Origin: Bacteroidales bacterium
GTDB taxonomy: Bacteria; Bacteroidota; Bacteroidia; Bacteroidales; F082
Assembly (NCBI GenBank): GCA_028696715.1
Contig: JAQVGO010000006.1
Location: 1 to 56,311, forward strand
DNA length: 56,311 nucleotides
Reading direction: 5' to 3'
In this document: one piece after another, positions 34,078-45,147 of the stretch
Position numbering within the stretch: position 1 is the first letter of the stretch
How the letters are laid out: every line of letters begins with the position of its first letter
Notes under the pieces: model-generated
The model's input: the letters and a program-made list of their open reading frames with translations, nothing else
What the model was told of the DNA's origin: nothing
Databases searched by the model: none
Made by a program: the position numbers and the translations under genes

Positions 34078-34962
34078 ATGGCCAATTTAAAAGAAGTAAG
34101 AACACGTATTGAGTCCGTCAACTCGACAAAGCAGATTACCAGTGCAATGAAAATGGTAGCTGCTTCCAAATTGCGCCGCGCTCAAAATGCGATTACGACC
34201 ATGCGGCCTTATGCAGCCAAACTGCAGGAATTGATGCAGGATTTGAATCGAAGCGTGGAGCAAGCTGACGATAATAAGTATGCGGTGGTTAGGCATGCCG
34301 AAAAGATTTTGCTTGTGCCTGTAACATCAAATCGTGGCTTGTGCGGGGCTTTCAACACGAATGTTATTCGGGCAACTGTGAAGTTGATCAACGAAGACTT
34401 TGAAGCCCAGCATAAGGCGGGAAATCTGAAAGTTTTTTGCATTGGCAAAAAAGGTGAAGATTTCTTCAAAAGCCGGAAAATGAGCATTTACAAAGCAAAC
34501 AATCATGTATTTGATAATCTTGTATTTACTGAGGTAGTACCCATTGCGCAAGAATTGATGGACATTTTTGTGGCAGGCGAATTTGATAAAATCATTTTTG
34601 TGTATAACCAATTCAAAAATGCAGCCACGCAGCTTTTGATTCACGAACAGTTTCTTCCGGTCGAAATGCCTCAGCTCGAAGATGATAAGCAACACGAAGG
34701 CCTTGATTATATTTTTGAGCCTGGAAAAGATCAGATCTTGGATGAGTTAATTCCTAAATCACTGAAAATCCAGGTTTACAAAATGTTGCTCGACAGCTTT
34801 GCTTCCGAACATGGTGCCCGAATGACGGCAATGCATAAGGCCACTGATAATGCTACGGAACTACTTAAGGATTTGAAATTGAGTTATAACAAAGCCCGTC
34901 AGGCTGCCATCACAAACGAAATCCTTGAAATTGTTGGTGGAGCCAACGCTCTGAATGGTTAA
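34078..34962 (+). CDS. atpG: ATP synthase F1 subunit gamma
   Basis: 294 residues. The N-terminal helix reads RTRIESVNSTKQITSAMKMVAASKLRRAQ, with the SNRGLCGAFNTNVIR core, and the C-terminal helix includes ASEHGARMTAMHKATDNA...YNKARQAAITNEILEIVGGA. It is the rotating central stalk. Last gene of the plus-strand cluster; instead of atpD and atpC, a ferritin gene follows. Confidence 0.96.
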   Translation: MANLKEVRTRIESVNSTKQITSAMKMVAASKLRRAQNAITTMRPYAAKLQELMQDLNRSVEQADDNKYAVVRHAEKILLVPVTSNRGLCGAFNTNVIRATVKLINEDFEAQHKAGNLKVFCIGKKGEDFFKSRKMSIYKANNHVFDNLVFTEVVPIAQELMDIFVAGEFDKIIFVYNQFKNAATQLLIHEQFLPVEMPQLEDDKQHEGLDYIFEPGKDQILDELIPKSLKIQVYKMLLDSFASEHGARMTAMHKATDNATELLKDLKLSYNKARQAAITNEILEIVGGANALNG

Positions 34963-35034
34963 GAAGGGTTAATAAATTATTAAGATTGAACCTGGCGGAG
35001 TGTTGAGTTGTTTAATTACCAAAACGCAAAAGCT

Positions 35035-35550
35035 ATGTTAAAGAAAAATGTTGAAGACGCATTGAATGCGCAAATTTTAAAAGAAGAACATTCCTCGCGA
35101 ATTTATCTGGCCATGGCTATCTGGTGCGAAGCAAACGGATATCCGGGTGCTGCTGCTTTCTTGTATCGTCAGTCAGATGAAGAACGTATGCATCAGCTCA
35201 AGCTGGTTCATTATGTAAATGATCGTGGCGGAAAGGCTGTTATCGGCTCGTTAGAAACTCCCGAAGCCAGTTACAATTCACTTGTGGATGTGTTTCAGAA
35301 AGTAATGAAACATGAGCAATACATCACTGAATCGATCAACGATGTGTATGCCATTACTTTGGAAGAGAAGGATTATACTACCGGTAACTTCCTGCAATGG
35401 TATATCAACGAACAGATTGAAGAAGAAAGTACCATGAGTACGATTTTGGATAAGCTCAACCTTGTTGGCGATCAAAAAGGTGGTATGTTCCACATTGACA
35501 AAGAACTGGAAGCAATGACTGCTGCTGCGCCAAGTCCTGCAGCGGAATAG
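35035..35550 (+). CDS. ftnA: Ferritin (FtnA-type iron storage protein)
   Basis: 171 residues from ATG 35035. With this start the ferroxidase residues fall at the canonical positions Glu17, Glu50 and His53; a TTG start at 35008 would shift them. Later ligands are in the KHEQYITESIND and QWYINEQIEEE helices. It oxidises and stores iron in a 24-mer cage. It sits 72 bases after atpG on the same strand and ends at the strong bidirectional terminator. I see no obvious promoter in the short gap, so cotranscription with the atp genes is possible. Confidence 0.94.
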   Translation: MLKKNVEDALNAQILKEEHSSRIYLAMAIWCEANGYPGAAAFLYRQSDEERMHQLKLVHYVNDRGGKAVIGSLETPEASYNSLVDVFQKVMKHEQYITESINDVYAITLEEKDYTTGNFLQWYINEQIEEESTMSTILDKLNLVGDQKGGMFHIDKELEAMTAAAPSPAAE

Positions 35551-35563
35551 AAATTAATGTTTT

Positions 35564-35613
35564 AGCATAAAAAATGCCGGTTCTGATAATTCAAAACCGG
35601 CATTTTTTATGCT
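35564..35613. terminator. Strong bidirectional terminator between ferritin and atpC
   Basis: A perfect 19-bp inverted repeat joins 35564-35582 and 35595-35613 around a 12-base loop, with a GC core (TGCCGGTT) flanked by six A on one side and six T on the other. It works as a terminator on either strand and separates the convergent ferritin and atpDC transcripts. Confidence 0.9.
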
Positions 35614-35626
35614 TTTAGTTTTTGTA

Positions 35627-35863
35627 TTATTCTGCCAGCACCAATACTTTGTTGTGCAGTACTTCAAGCACGCCACCATTGATTTCCAGAAAATGATCCT
35701 TACGATCTTGCTGTTGGTATTTGATGCGTCCTTTGCCCAGCGCAGCAATCATAGGTGCGTGGTTATTCAGTACTTCAAAAAGACCATCCAGTCCGGGAAG
35801 CTGAACCAGCTCCACTTCTCCTTCAAACAAAGTGGTGTCGGGGGTGATAACTTCTAGTTTCAT
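35627..35863 (-). CDS. atpC: ATP synthase F1 subunit epsilon (short form)
   Basis: 78 residues, covering only the N-terminal beta-sandwich (LEVITPDTTLFEGEVELVQLPGLDGLFEVLNNHAPMIAAL...). The C-terminal two-helix inhibitory domain of E. coli epsilon (139 aa) is missing, as in other Bacteroidota, so regulation of ATP hydrolysis by that domain is not expected. It starts 15 bases after the atpD stop. Confidence 0.93.
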   Translation of the reverse strand: MKLEVITPDTTLFEGEVELVQLPGLDGLFEVLNNHAPMIAALGKGRIKYQQQDRKDHFLEINGGVLEVLHNKVLVLAE

Positions 35864-35878
35864 AGCAGAAATTTACAA

Positions 35879-37441
<1,563 letters not shown>

Positions 37442-37499
37442 TCAATTCGTTTTAAATAGTTTAAAATGCTGGTTTTTTGCAAAAAATGAAGCTTTTGAA

Positions 37500-38141
37500 T
37501 CAGTGGCCTTTCAAAAAATTGCGTTCAAAAAGTATGAGCCATAACACACCTGTTGTGATTGCCGCATCTGCAATGTTGAAAACAGGCCGGAAAAAGATGA
37601 AGTAACCATCATTACCGAAGATAAAATCCGGAATCCATGCAGGGGCTTCTGCCTGATTTAGAATCAATAATGGAAAGTAAAACATGTCAACCACTTTTCC
37701 GTGTAAAAAACTGGCATAACCACCTGCTTCGGGAAGAAAAGTGGCTACAGTATGATAGCTGCTGGCACTGAATATCAATCCATAAAAGGCACTGTCAATG
37801 ATGTTGCCCAGTGCGCCTGCCATAATCATCGATAAGCCAAAAATTGCCCCTGTTCGTGTTTTTTTCCGGCTGAGGATCACCAAATAAACAAAGATGGCAA
37901 TAACAGCCAGTATCCTGAAAATACTTAAGGCCAGTTTGCCCCATTCACCTGCAAATTCAAAACCGAAAGCCATTCCGTTGTTTTCGGTAAAATGAATGAT
38001 AAACCAATCGGTAATGAGGATTTCTTGTCCGATGGTCATGCTAAGTTTAATGTAAAACTTAAGTACTTGATCGAGCAATAAAACCAGAAAAACAATGAGT
38101 AAGGGTTTTTTCAAGGTGGAATGATTTTTTTTATGAAGCAT
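37500..38141 (-). CDS. lspA: Lipoprotein signal peptidase (signal peptidase II)
   Basis: 213 residues with four membrane helices. Conserved motifs are DQVLKFYIK, TENNGMAFG, the aspartate-containing GALGNIIDSAFYG, VVDMFYFP and FNIADAAIT; the two catalytic Asp are in the GNIID and FNIAD motifs. It cleaves prolipoproteins before the lipidated Cys; several genes here encode such substrates. Third gene after ileS and the DksA-like gene, a conserved neighbourhood in Bacteroidota. Confidence 0.93.
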   Translation of the reverse strand: MLHKKNHSTLKKPLLIVFLVLLLDQVLKFYIKLSMTIGQEILITDWFIIHFTENNGMAFGFEFAGEWGKLALSIFRILAVIAIFVYLVILSRKKTRTGAIFGLSMIMAGALGNIIDSAFYGLIFSASSYHTVATFLPEAGGYASFLHGKVVDMFYFPLLILNQAEAPAWIPDFIFGNDGYFIFFRPVFNIADAAITTGVLWLILFERNFLKGH

Positions 38142-38234
38142 TGATCCCTTCTTAAATCTAAATTTTTAATTTGACTTAAAAAGGGATGCTGGTTTTATTT
38201 TTTGAAATGTGACTAATCCAATGTGCCCTTTGAT

Positions 38235-38648
38235 TCAAGCTCTTGGTTGCTGCAGTTTAGCCTCAATGCTAAGGGTTGCATGGGGTACGATGCGTAAGCG
38301 TTCTTTAGGAATTAGTTTGCCTGTAACCCTGCAGATTCCATAAGTTTTGTTCTCAATGCGAATCAGCGCATTTTCGAGGTTGTTGATAAACTTTTGCTGG
38401 CGAGCAGCAAGTCTTCCGTTTTCTTCTTTCGACAACACCTGATAACCTTCTTCTAATACTTTGAAAGTAGGTGAGGTGTCATCTGTTCCGTTTTCATCAC
38501 CAGTGGAGATTGCTTCGGTAAGCAATTTTAAATCGGCTTTTGCTTTTTCGAGTTTATTTAAAATAATATCTCTGAACTCTTCCAGCTCCTCATCAGAATA
38601 ACGATTCTTTTTTGATTCTGTATTCTGAATTTTCTCTTGCTCTTTCAT
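38235..38648 (-). CDS. TraR/DksA-family protein with degenerate zinc finger
   Basis: 137 residues. An N-terminal coiled-coil helix pair (EELEEFRDIILNKLEKAKADL...AARQQKFINNLENALIRIE) is followed by the C-terminal element YGICRVTGKLIPKERLR and PHATLSIEAK. In canonical DksA this region holds four zinc cysteines (CxxC...CxxC). Here only the first remains, the others being Thr, Ser and Ala, so zinc binding is unlikely. The fold and probable action in the RNA polymerase secondary channel are inferred from family membership. Between ileS and lspA. Confidence 0.82.
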   Translation of the reverse strand: MKEQEKIQNTESKKNRYSDEELEEFRDIILNKLEKAKADLKLLTEAISTGDENGTDDTSPTFKVLEEGYQVLSKEENGRLAARQQKFINNLENALIRIENKTYGICRVTGKLIPKERLRIVPHATLSIEAKLQQPRA

Positions 38649-38755
38649 AACTATTAAGTGTTAAGTTATCTACCTGCCTTACGCATAAGGTTTTATTCCG
38701 GTATAAATATAAGGTAAATACTCCGAATTAGTTTAATCTTTTCAAAAAAAAGCTG

Positions 38756-41700
38756 TTAAGCTTTGTGTATATTTAGTTTAACGTTCATGTTATCAATTAG
38801 TTCAACTTCGGTCAATTGTACCTCGGTGTTTGCATCAGTCCATTTGAGCAGCGCTAAAGTCTCTGAACAGATATAGTCTTTAAACTGTTCAACGGCTGAA
38901 CGGACAGAACTATTGTTTTCGATCGTAAGAATAATCTTATCAGTGACTTCCAGTCCCTGATCTTTACGCAGATTTTGAACCCTGTTGATTAGTTCGCGTG
39001 CCAGACCTTCATCGGCCAGTTGCGGTGTGATGGTGATGTCGAGTGCCACGGTTAATAAATCCTGGGTACTTACCATCCAGCCCGGGATGTCTTCGGTAAG
39101 TATTTCGGCATCAGTTAATTCCAGTACAACTTCCTGCCCGTTAATTTGCAGTTGTGTTCCTTTGTTTTTTTCAAAGCTTCGGATATCTTCCTGGCTAAAA
39201 CCAGCAAATATTCCGGCAATCTGTTTCATCAACTTACCGTATTTCGGCCCCAGACTTTTAAAGTTGGGCTTGATCTTTTTTACCAGCATACGGGTGTCTT
39301 CTCCAAGGTATTCAATGGTTTTCACATTGACCTCCGACAGGATAAGATCAGCAACTTTTTCGAGCTGAAGCTGCATATCGGCATTCAGCACAGGGATCAT
39401 AATTTTGTTAAGCGGTTGTCTTACCCTGATATTCGATTTTTTGCGTAGCGAAAGCACCATCGAAGAGATCTGCTGTGCCATCTGCATGCGTTCTTCCAGG
39501 GCTTTATCAATCATCGTTGTATCGGCAATTGGGAAGTGTGTGAGGTGAACGCTCTCGTGCTGATCTTTTTCACTCACTTTATTCAGGTCGAGATAAAGCT
39601 GCTCGCTGAAGAAAGGTGCGATGGGCGACATCAACCTGGCAACTGTATCCAAACAGGTATAGAGGGTTTGATAAGCAGAGATTTTATCATGTGAATAGTT
39701 GCCTTTCCAGAATCTGCGCCGCGATAGGCGCACATACCAGTTGCTAAGGTGTTCATCTACAAATTGTTGAATGGCTCGTCCGGCACGGGTTGGTTCGTAT
39801 TGCTGCAGGGCTTCATCAACCAATAAGATCAACGAATTCAACTCGGAGAGTATCCAGCGGTCAATTTCCGGACGTTCGTTATGTGCGATGTCTTTTTCTT
39901 CGTATCGGAAACCATCGATATTGGCATAAAGTGCAAAAAAAGCGTAAGTATTGTAAAGCGTCCCGAAGAATTTGCGGCGTACTTCATCCAGGCCATTCAA
40001 ATCGAATTTAAGGTTGTCCCAGGGTTGTGCGTTGGTAATCATATACCAGCGTGTGGCGTCCGGGCCATATTTGTTGATGGTTTCGAAGGGATCAACAGCA
40101 TTGCCCAAACGTTTCGACATTTTGTTGCCGTTTTTATCAAGCACCAGGCCATTTGAAACGACAGTTTTGTAGGCAACCGAATCGAAAAGCATGGCAGCGA
40201 TGGCATGTAGTGTAAAGAACCAACCGCGGGTTTGATCAACGCCTTCGGCAATAAAGTCGGCCGGGAAATTCTTTTCGAACAGTTCCTTGTTTTCAAAAGG
40301 ATAATGCAGTTGCGCATAGGGCATGGCTCCCGAATCGAACCACACATCGATCAAATCGGGTTCGCGGTACATTGGTTTTCCGCTTTCGCTAAGCAGCACG
40401 ATTTTATCTACATAGGGCCGGTGCAGGTCGAAGCGTTCGTAATTATCAGCACTAAAATCAGCAGTCTCATATTTTTCCAGCGGATTATTTTCCATCAGGC
40501 CGGCCTCAACGGCTTCGTCAATGGCAGCTTTTAGTTCGGCAGCAGAGCCAATTATTTTTTGCTCTGTGCGGTCTTCACTTGTCCAAATTGGCAAGGGCAC
40601 TCCCCAAAATCTTGAGCGTGAGAGATTCCAGTCGACCAGATTTTCGAGCCAGTTGCCAAAGCGTCCTTCTCCTGTCGATTTTGGTTTCCAGTTGATGGTA
40701 TTATTCAATTCGAGCATCCGTTCCTTGAAAGCGGTAGTGCGAATAAACCAGCTATCGAGCGGATAGTACAAAACAGGCTTATCGGTGCGCCAGCAATGCG
40801 GATAGCTGTGCGTAAACTTCTCGATTCGGAAGGCTTTGTTTTCTTTTTTCAGCATCACGGCTATATCCACATCCAGTGTGGGGGCATCGGCTGAGAGGCT
40901 GCTGTCGTAATCATTTTTTACCGGCCTTCCGGCAAATTCTGCATAAAGTGCTGTGTTTACATAATCCTTTACGAAATCTTCATCAAGCTCCTCAATATTG
41001 TAAAAGCGGCCTGTAAGATCGACCATAGGTCTGCGGATACCTTCTTTGTCCAAAAGGATAAGCGGCACGATACCGGATTGTTTGGCAACGCGATCGTCAT
41101 CGGCACCAAAAGTGGGAGCAATATGTACAATTCCGGTTCCGTCTTCGGTGGTAACAAAATCGCCGGCAATTACCCTGAAAGCCTCTCCCATCGGTTTTAC
41201 CCAAGGGATAAGCTGTTCATACTGAATATCTTTGAGCTGTTCGCCTTTGAATTCGTCCAGAATCTCAAAGGGTATTTTTTTGTCGCCGGCATTATATTCT
41301 GAGAGTGCTGCGTTCTCCATGGCCGGATCGAAATAGGCATTTACCAAGGCTTTTGCCATGATGAGCTGAATGGCTTTCGCAGTATATGGATTGAAGGTTT
41401 TAATCAGCTGATAATCGATTTTCGGTCCAACAGCCAGTGCTGTATTCGAAGGCAAAGTCCAGGGTGTGGTGGTCCAGGCCAGGAAGTATATTGGAATATC
41501 AGCATCGGCTTTTAAGAAGTTTGTTTTTTCGTTGCGTACAACTTTAAACTGTGCCGTAGCAGAAGTGTCTTTTACGTCGCGATAGCAGCCGGGCTGATTT
41601 AGCTCGTGCGTGCTGAGGCCGGTGCCGGCAGCAGGGGAGTAGGGCTGAATGGTGTATCCTTTGTAAAGCAGGCCTTTTTCATAAAGTTTAGAGAGCAGAT

Positions 41701-42187
41701 ACCAAACCGTTTCGATGTATTTGTTGTCGAAGGTGATGTAAGGATGATCCAGATCAACCCAATAGCCCATAGCCTTGGTGAGCTCGTCCCATTGATCTTT
41801 GTATTTCATCACCTCGGTGCGGCAGGCTTTGTTGTAGTCTTCAACGGAGATTTTATTACCGATGTCTTCTTTAGTAATTCCCAGACTTTTTTCCACGCCT
41901 ATTTCAACCGGCAAGCCATGTGTATCCCAGCCTGCCTTGCGGTCAACAAATTTTCCTTTGAGGGTTTGATAGCGACAAAAAATATCTTTTATGGCACGTG
42001 CCATCACATGATGAATGCCAGGAATACCATTGGCAGAAGGGGGGCCTTCATAAAATACAAAGGCTTCGTTTCCACGGCGGGAATCGAGGCTTTTTTTGAA
42101 GATGTCTTCTTCCTCCCAAAATTTTCGGATTTCGTCACCTATTTGTTTTAAATCCAGCTGCTTGTATTCCTTATAAGTGGGCTTCAT
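38756..42187 (-). CDS. ileS: Isoleucyl-tRNA synthetase
   Basis: 1143 residues. The class I signature appears as GIPGIHHVMAR (His59-His60, in place of the usual HIGH), and NKMSKRLGN near residue 690 provides KMSKS. The editing (CP1) domain and anticodon-binding domain follow the long, eukaryote-like layout with an extended C-terminus rather than the shorter zinc-containing E. coli form. It charges tRNA-Ile. First gene of the ileS - dksA-like - lspA group, with a -7 box at 42222-42229. Confidence 0.96.
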   Translation of the reverse strand: MKPTYKEYKQLDLKQIGDEIRKFWEEEDIFKKSLDSRRGNEAFVFYEGPPSANGIPGIHHVMARAIKDIFCRYQTLKGKFVDRKAGWDTHGLPVEIGVEKSLGITKEDIGNKISVEDYNKACRTEVMKYKDQWDELTKAMGYWVDLDHPYITFDNKYIETVWYLLSKLYEKGLLYKGYTIQPYSPAAGTGLSTHELNQPGCYRDVKDTSATAQFKVVRNEKTNFLKADADIPIYFLAWTTTPWTLPSNTALAVGPKIDYQLIKTFNPYTAKAIQLIMAKALVNAYFDPAMENAALSEYNAGDKKIPFEILDEFKGEQLKDIQYEQLIPWVKPMGEAFRVIAGDFVTTEDGTGIVHIAPTFGADDDRVAKQSGIVPLILLDKEGIRRPMVDLTGRFYNIEELDEDFVKDYVNTALYAEFAGRPVKNDYDSSLSADAPTLDVDIAVMLKKENKAFRIEKFTHSYPHCWRTDKPVLYYPLDSWFIRTTAFKERMLELNNTINWKPKSTGEGRFGNWLENLVDWNLSRSRFWGVPLPIWTSEDRTEQKIIGSAAELKAAIDEAVEAGLMENNPLEKYETADFSADNYERFDLHRPYVDKIVLLSESGKPMYREPDLIDVWFDSGAMPYAQLHYPFENKELFEKNFPADFIAEGVDQTRGWFFTLHAIAAMLFDSVAYKTVVSNGLVLDKNGNKMSKRLGNAVDPFETINKYGPDATRWYMITNAQPWDNLKFDLNGLDEVRRKFFGTLYNTYAFFALYANIDGFRYEEKDIAHNERPEIDRWILSELNSLILLVDEALQQYEPTRAGRAIQQFVDEHLSNWYVRLSRRRFWKGNYSHDKISAYQTLYTCLDTVARLMSPIAPFFSEQLYLDLNKVSEKDQHESVHLTHFPIADTTMIDKALEERMQMAQQISSMVLSLRKKSNIRVRQPLNKIMIPVLNADMQLQLEKVADLILSEVNVKTIEYLGEDTRMLVKKIKPNFKSLGPKYGKLMKQIAGIFAGFSQEDIRSFEKNKGTQLQINGQEVVLELTDAEILTEDIPGWMVSTQDLLTVALDITITPQLADEGLARELINRVQNLRKDQGLEVTDKIILTIENNSSVRSAVEQFKDYICSETLALLKWTDANTEVQLTEVELIDNMNVKLNIHKA

Positions 42188-42221
42188 AATGGCGTTTGAG
42201 ATAGTCTTAAAAAATTGGGTG

Positions 42222-42229
42222 CAAAGCTA
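42222..42229 (-). promoter_or_regulatory. -7 promoter box of ileS
   Basis: The minus strand reads TAGCTTTG, an exact match, 34 bases before the start codon. The rest of the gap up to 42462 shows nothing recognisable. Confidence 0.6.
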
Positions 42230-42462
42230 GTTTATTTTTTTCATTTTGCCTTAGCTTCAAGCAGATGAATTAGCAACGAAAGTACTGTAAACCACTTATT
42301 GCCACCCTACACTACAGACCCTTACTAAACATAAAAGCTTTTAATGAACCTGATCCTTTGAAAAAAACAGCTAAAACCCATTGTTAATGAAAAAATTAAT
42401 TTGTTTTTAGCTACTTAAAACAACGCATACTAATACAATCATCACTGAATTTATGTTGAAAT

Positions 42463-44886
42463 TTATTCATATTTGATAGCTTCAACCGGATTGTTGCTTA
42501 TCACCCTGATCAGGTGGAAGCTCATTGTTAGCAAACCGGCACCAAAAGCTATTAAACCGGCAAGGATAAATGATTCAGCCTGAATTGTTATGTGATAGGC
42601 AAAACTGTTTTCGAGCCAGATTTGAATACGCCAAAAGGCCAATGGCACTGCCAGCAAAAATGCGATGCCAATCAAAATGCCCAATTCCTGAAACAGTTTG
42701 CGAAATAAGTTAAGTGGCGAGGCTCCTAAAATTTTTCGAATACCTATTTCTTTTGTTTTTTGTTCTGCCACATAGGATGTGAGACCCAAAAGACCCAGCA
42801 AGGCAATAAAAATTGTAAACAAGGTGGCGATAGAGAAAATTAAATTGATTCGCGATTCTGCTGTATAATTTTCGGCCAGGATTTGATTCAGCAGCTTATA
42901 ATCAAAAGGTTTTCCGGATGCAAATAAGTCCCATTGCTGATTCACGAAATCTATTACTTCGGCGCTTTTACTGTTTTGAAAACTAATGGTAAGCAAATGA
43001 CGTGGATTTTCGGAAAGCGTAATTAAGTAGGGCTCAATGGGATTGTGCAGCGACTGAAAATGATAATCAGCTACTACACCAACTACTTTCAGGGGTCGGC
43101 CACCTTCTCCATTTGCATCGGCACCAATGAGGACCTTTTTGCCAAGGGGATCGTCGGTCCAGCCGAATTGTTTGATAAATGCTTCATTCACGATAGCAGC
43201 TTCCTGTTTGTCAGATCCCATATTTCGGTCGAAATCACGGCCTTTGATTAATTTGATGCCAAAGGTATTCAGGTAATCATAATCGGTAAGTGTCATCATA
43301 ACAGCCTGTGTATTCCAGCCTGTTTCTGATTCGAGCTGCATCACAACTTTCATCGAGGTCTGGCCCGGAATGCCATTAGCATTGCTGATGCTCGAAATGG
43401 CCGGATTTTGAAGTAGTGCGGCTTTAAAAGGCTCAAGTTTGTTACGAAAGGTAGTATCCTGCAATTGAAGCACCAATCGGTTTTCGCGCTCGAAACCCAG
43501 CTCTTTTTCTTTCAGAAACTGTAATTGCTCATGCACCACAAAGGTTCCGATCATCAGTATCGTAGCAATGGTAAACTGAATGACGACCAATATCCGTCTG
43601 AGCAGATTTGATTTTTTGCCTGAATTGGTCAACGATCCGCGCAAAACGGTGATGGGTTTAAAGGAAGATAAAAACATAGCCGGATAGCTTCCCGAAAGCA
43701 AACCAGTGAAAACAAGAATAATCAGCAAGCCAAATAAAAGTCCGGGTTGTAGCAAAGCACTGTAAGGAATGCTTTTATTGGAGAGTTGATTGAAGTCGGG
43801 TAGGAGTAAATTTACAAGAACTGTGGCCATCAGAGCGGCCATAAACACCATAAAGAATGATTCGGCAATAAACTGACCAACAAGCTGTTTGCGTTGTGCG
43901 CCCGAAACTTTTCTAATTCCCACTTCGCGTGCCCGCTTCATTGAGCGGGCGGTAGCCATATTCATATAATTGATGGCTGCAAGTAACAACAGAAACAGCC
44001 CCACTGCTCCAAAGATATAGATATATGCCATATTGCCGGTTGCAAAGTCGGCTTCGTAATCGCTATGCAGATGAATTTTGGCAAGAGGCATCAGATCAGG
44101 TAAAAAGCTTGCATTGATTTGGTCGCCAAGCGATTTCATATATTTATCGTAAAAGGAAGGAAATTTTTGCTCGAGGGTCTCGGTCGAACTGTTTTGGTGC
44201 AATAAAACAAAGGTATAAACTCCTATATTCCAAAAAGCTTCGGGTTCGAAGCTGTTGAAATCAGCGTTATTGCCTTCGCTTATAGTCAACATAGAGATTA
44301 GTCCTTCGTAGCGCATATGGCTGTTTAGCGGAAGGTCGTTGATCACGGCAGTAACTTTGAGAGATTTGTTCAATCCTGATTCAATCAGCTCTCCCACAGG
44401 ATTTTGATCACCAAAAAACTTACGGGATAATGATTCTGTCAGGACAATGGAGTTTATTTCGTTGAGCGCATTTTTGGGGTTTCCGTAAATAAAATCATGC
44501 GAAAAGATATCAAAAACTGTTGAGTCGGCAAAGAAAATATGCCGTTCGTAATAATCTCTGTTAGCCGGACGCAACAATAAATCTTCTGCAGGCGTTAAAC
44601 GAGTCATTTCGGCTACTTCCGGAAATTCAAGCTTGAATGATGGCCCGATTGGCACTGCGGCAATTGCAAAACGATCATCCATATCACCAATCTTAAAATG
44701 TGAGTTGACACGGTAGATTCGTTCGTGTTTAGAATGATGTGTGTCATATTGCAACTCATCATTCAGGTAAAGCATGATAAAAATTGCGGCAGTCAAACCC
44801 AAACTTAATCCTAATAGGTTGAGCAGGGCATAAAATTTCTGTTTTTGAATATTGCGCCAGGCACTTATCAGGTAGTTTTTTAGCAT
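42463..44886 (-). CDS. Large FtsX/MacB-type ABC permease (duplicated)
   Basis: 807 residues. Two FtsX-like halves: an N-terminal helix (FYALLNLLGLSLGLTAAIFIML), a MacB_PCD periplasmic domain, three helices with RAREVGIRKVSGAQRKQLVGQF, then a repeat of the layout ending in EQKTKEIGIRKILGASPLNLFRKL and the last NNPVEAIKYE. This eight-to-ten-helix form is common in Bacteroidota and is often annotated as an antimicrobial-peptide ABC permease. No ATPase gene is next to it, so it must share one. Unrelated in layout to the two shorter permeases at 24663-27177. Confidence 0.9.
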   Translation of the reverse strand: MLKNYLISAWRNIQKQKFYALLNLLGLSLGLTAAIFIMLYLNDELQYDTHHSKHERIYRVNSHFKIGDMDDRFAIAAVPIGPSFKLEFPEVAEMTRLTPAEDLLLRPANRDYYERHIFFADSTVFDIFSHDFIYGNPKNALNEINSIVLTESLSRKFFGDQNPVGELIESGLNKSLKVTAVINDLPLNSHMRYEGLISMLTISEGNNADFNSFEPEAFWNIGVYTFVLLHQNSSTETLEQKFPSFYDKYMKSLGDQINASFLPDLMPLAKIHLHSDYEADFATGNMAYIYIFGAVGLFLLLLAAINYMNMATARSMKRAREVGIRKVSGAQRKQLVGQFIAESFFMVFMAALMATVLVNLLLPDFNQLSNKSIPYSALLQPGLLFGLLIILVFTGLLSGSYPAMFLSSFKPITVLRGSLTNSGKKSNLLRRILVVIQFTIATILMIGTFVVHEQLQFLKEKELGFERENRLVLQLQDTTFRNKLEPFKAALLQNPAISSISNANGIPGQTSMKVVMQLESETGWNTQAVMMTLTDYDYLNTFGIKLIKGRDFDRNMGSDKQEAAIVNEAFIKQFGWTDDPLGKKVLIGADANGEGGRPLKVVGVVADYHFQSLHNPIEPYLITLSENPRHLLTISFQNSKSAEVIDFVNQQWDLFASGKPFDYKLLNQILAENYTAESRINLIFSIATLFTIFIALLGLLGLTSYVAEQKTKEIGIRKILGASPLNLFRKLFQELGILIGIAFLLAVPLAFWRIQIWLENSFAYHITIQAESFILAGLIAFGAGLLTMSFHLIRVISNNPVEAIKYE

Positions 44887-45147
44887 TGTGTTTGGTTTTC
44901 AGTTAAAAAAAATGTCTGGATAATTCATTCGTAAATTAATCCATTTTACAGTATTGTAAAGTCATTTTATGGTTATCAAAAAAAATTTAGTATGGATAAT
45001 CTATTTTTGTGCCATACTTATTTAAGTTATTCTTTACTAACAAAATAACGCATTTTTATTTATCTGATAAGCATATGTTTTGTTCGGTTTTAATGTGGCG
45101 TTGTTCGCATTCGGACAGTTGAATGTTGCAGCTTTTGTGGATGAGGT

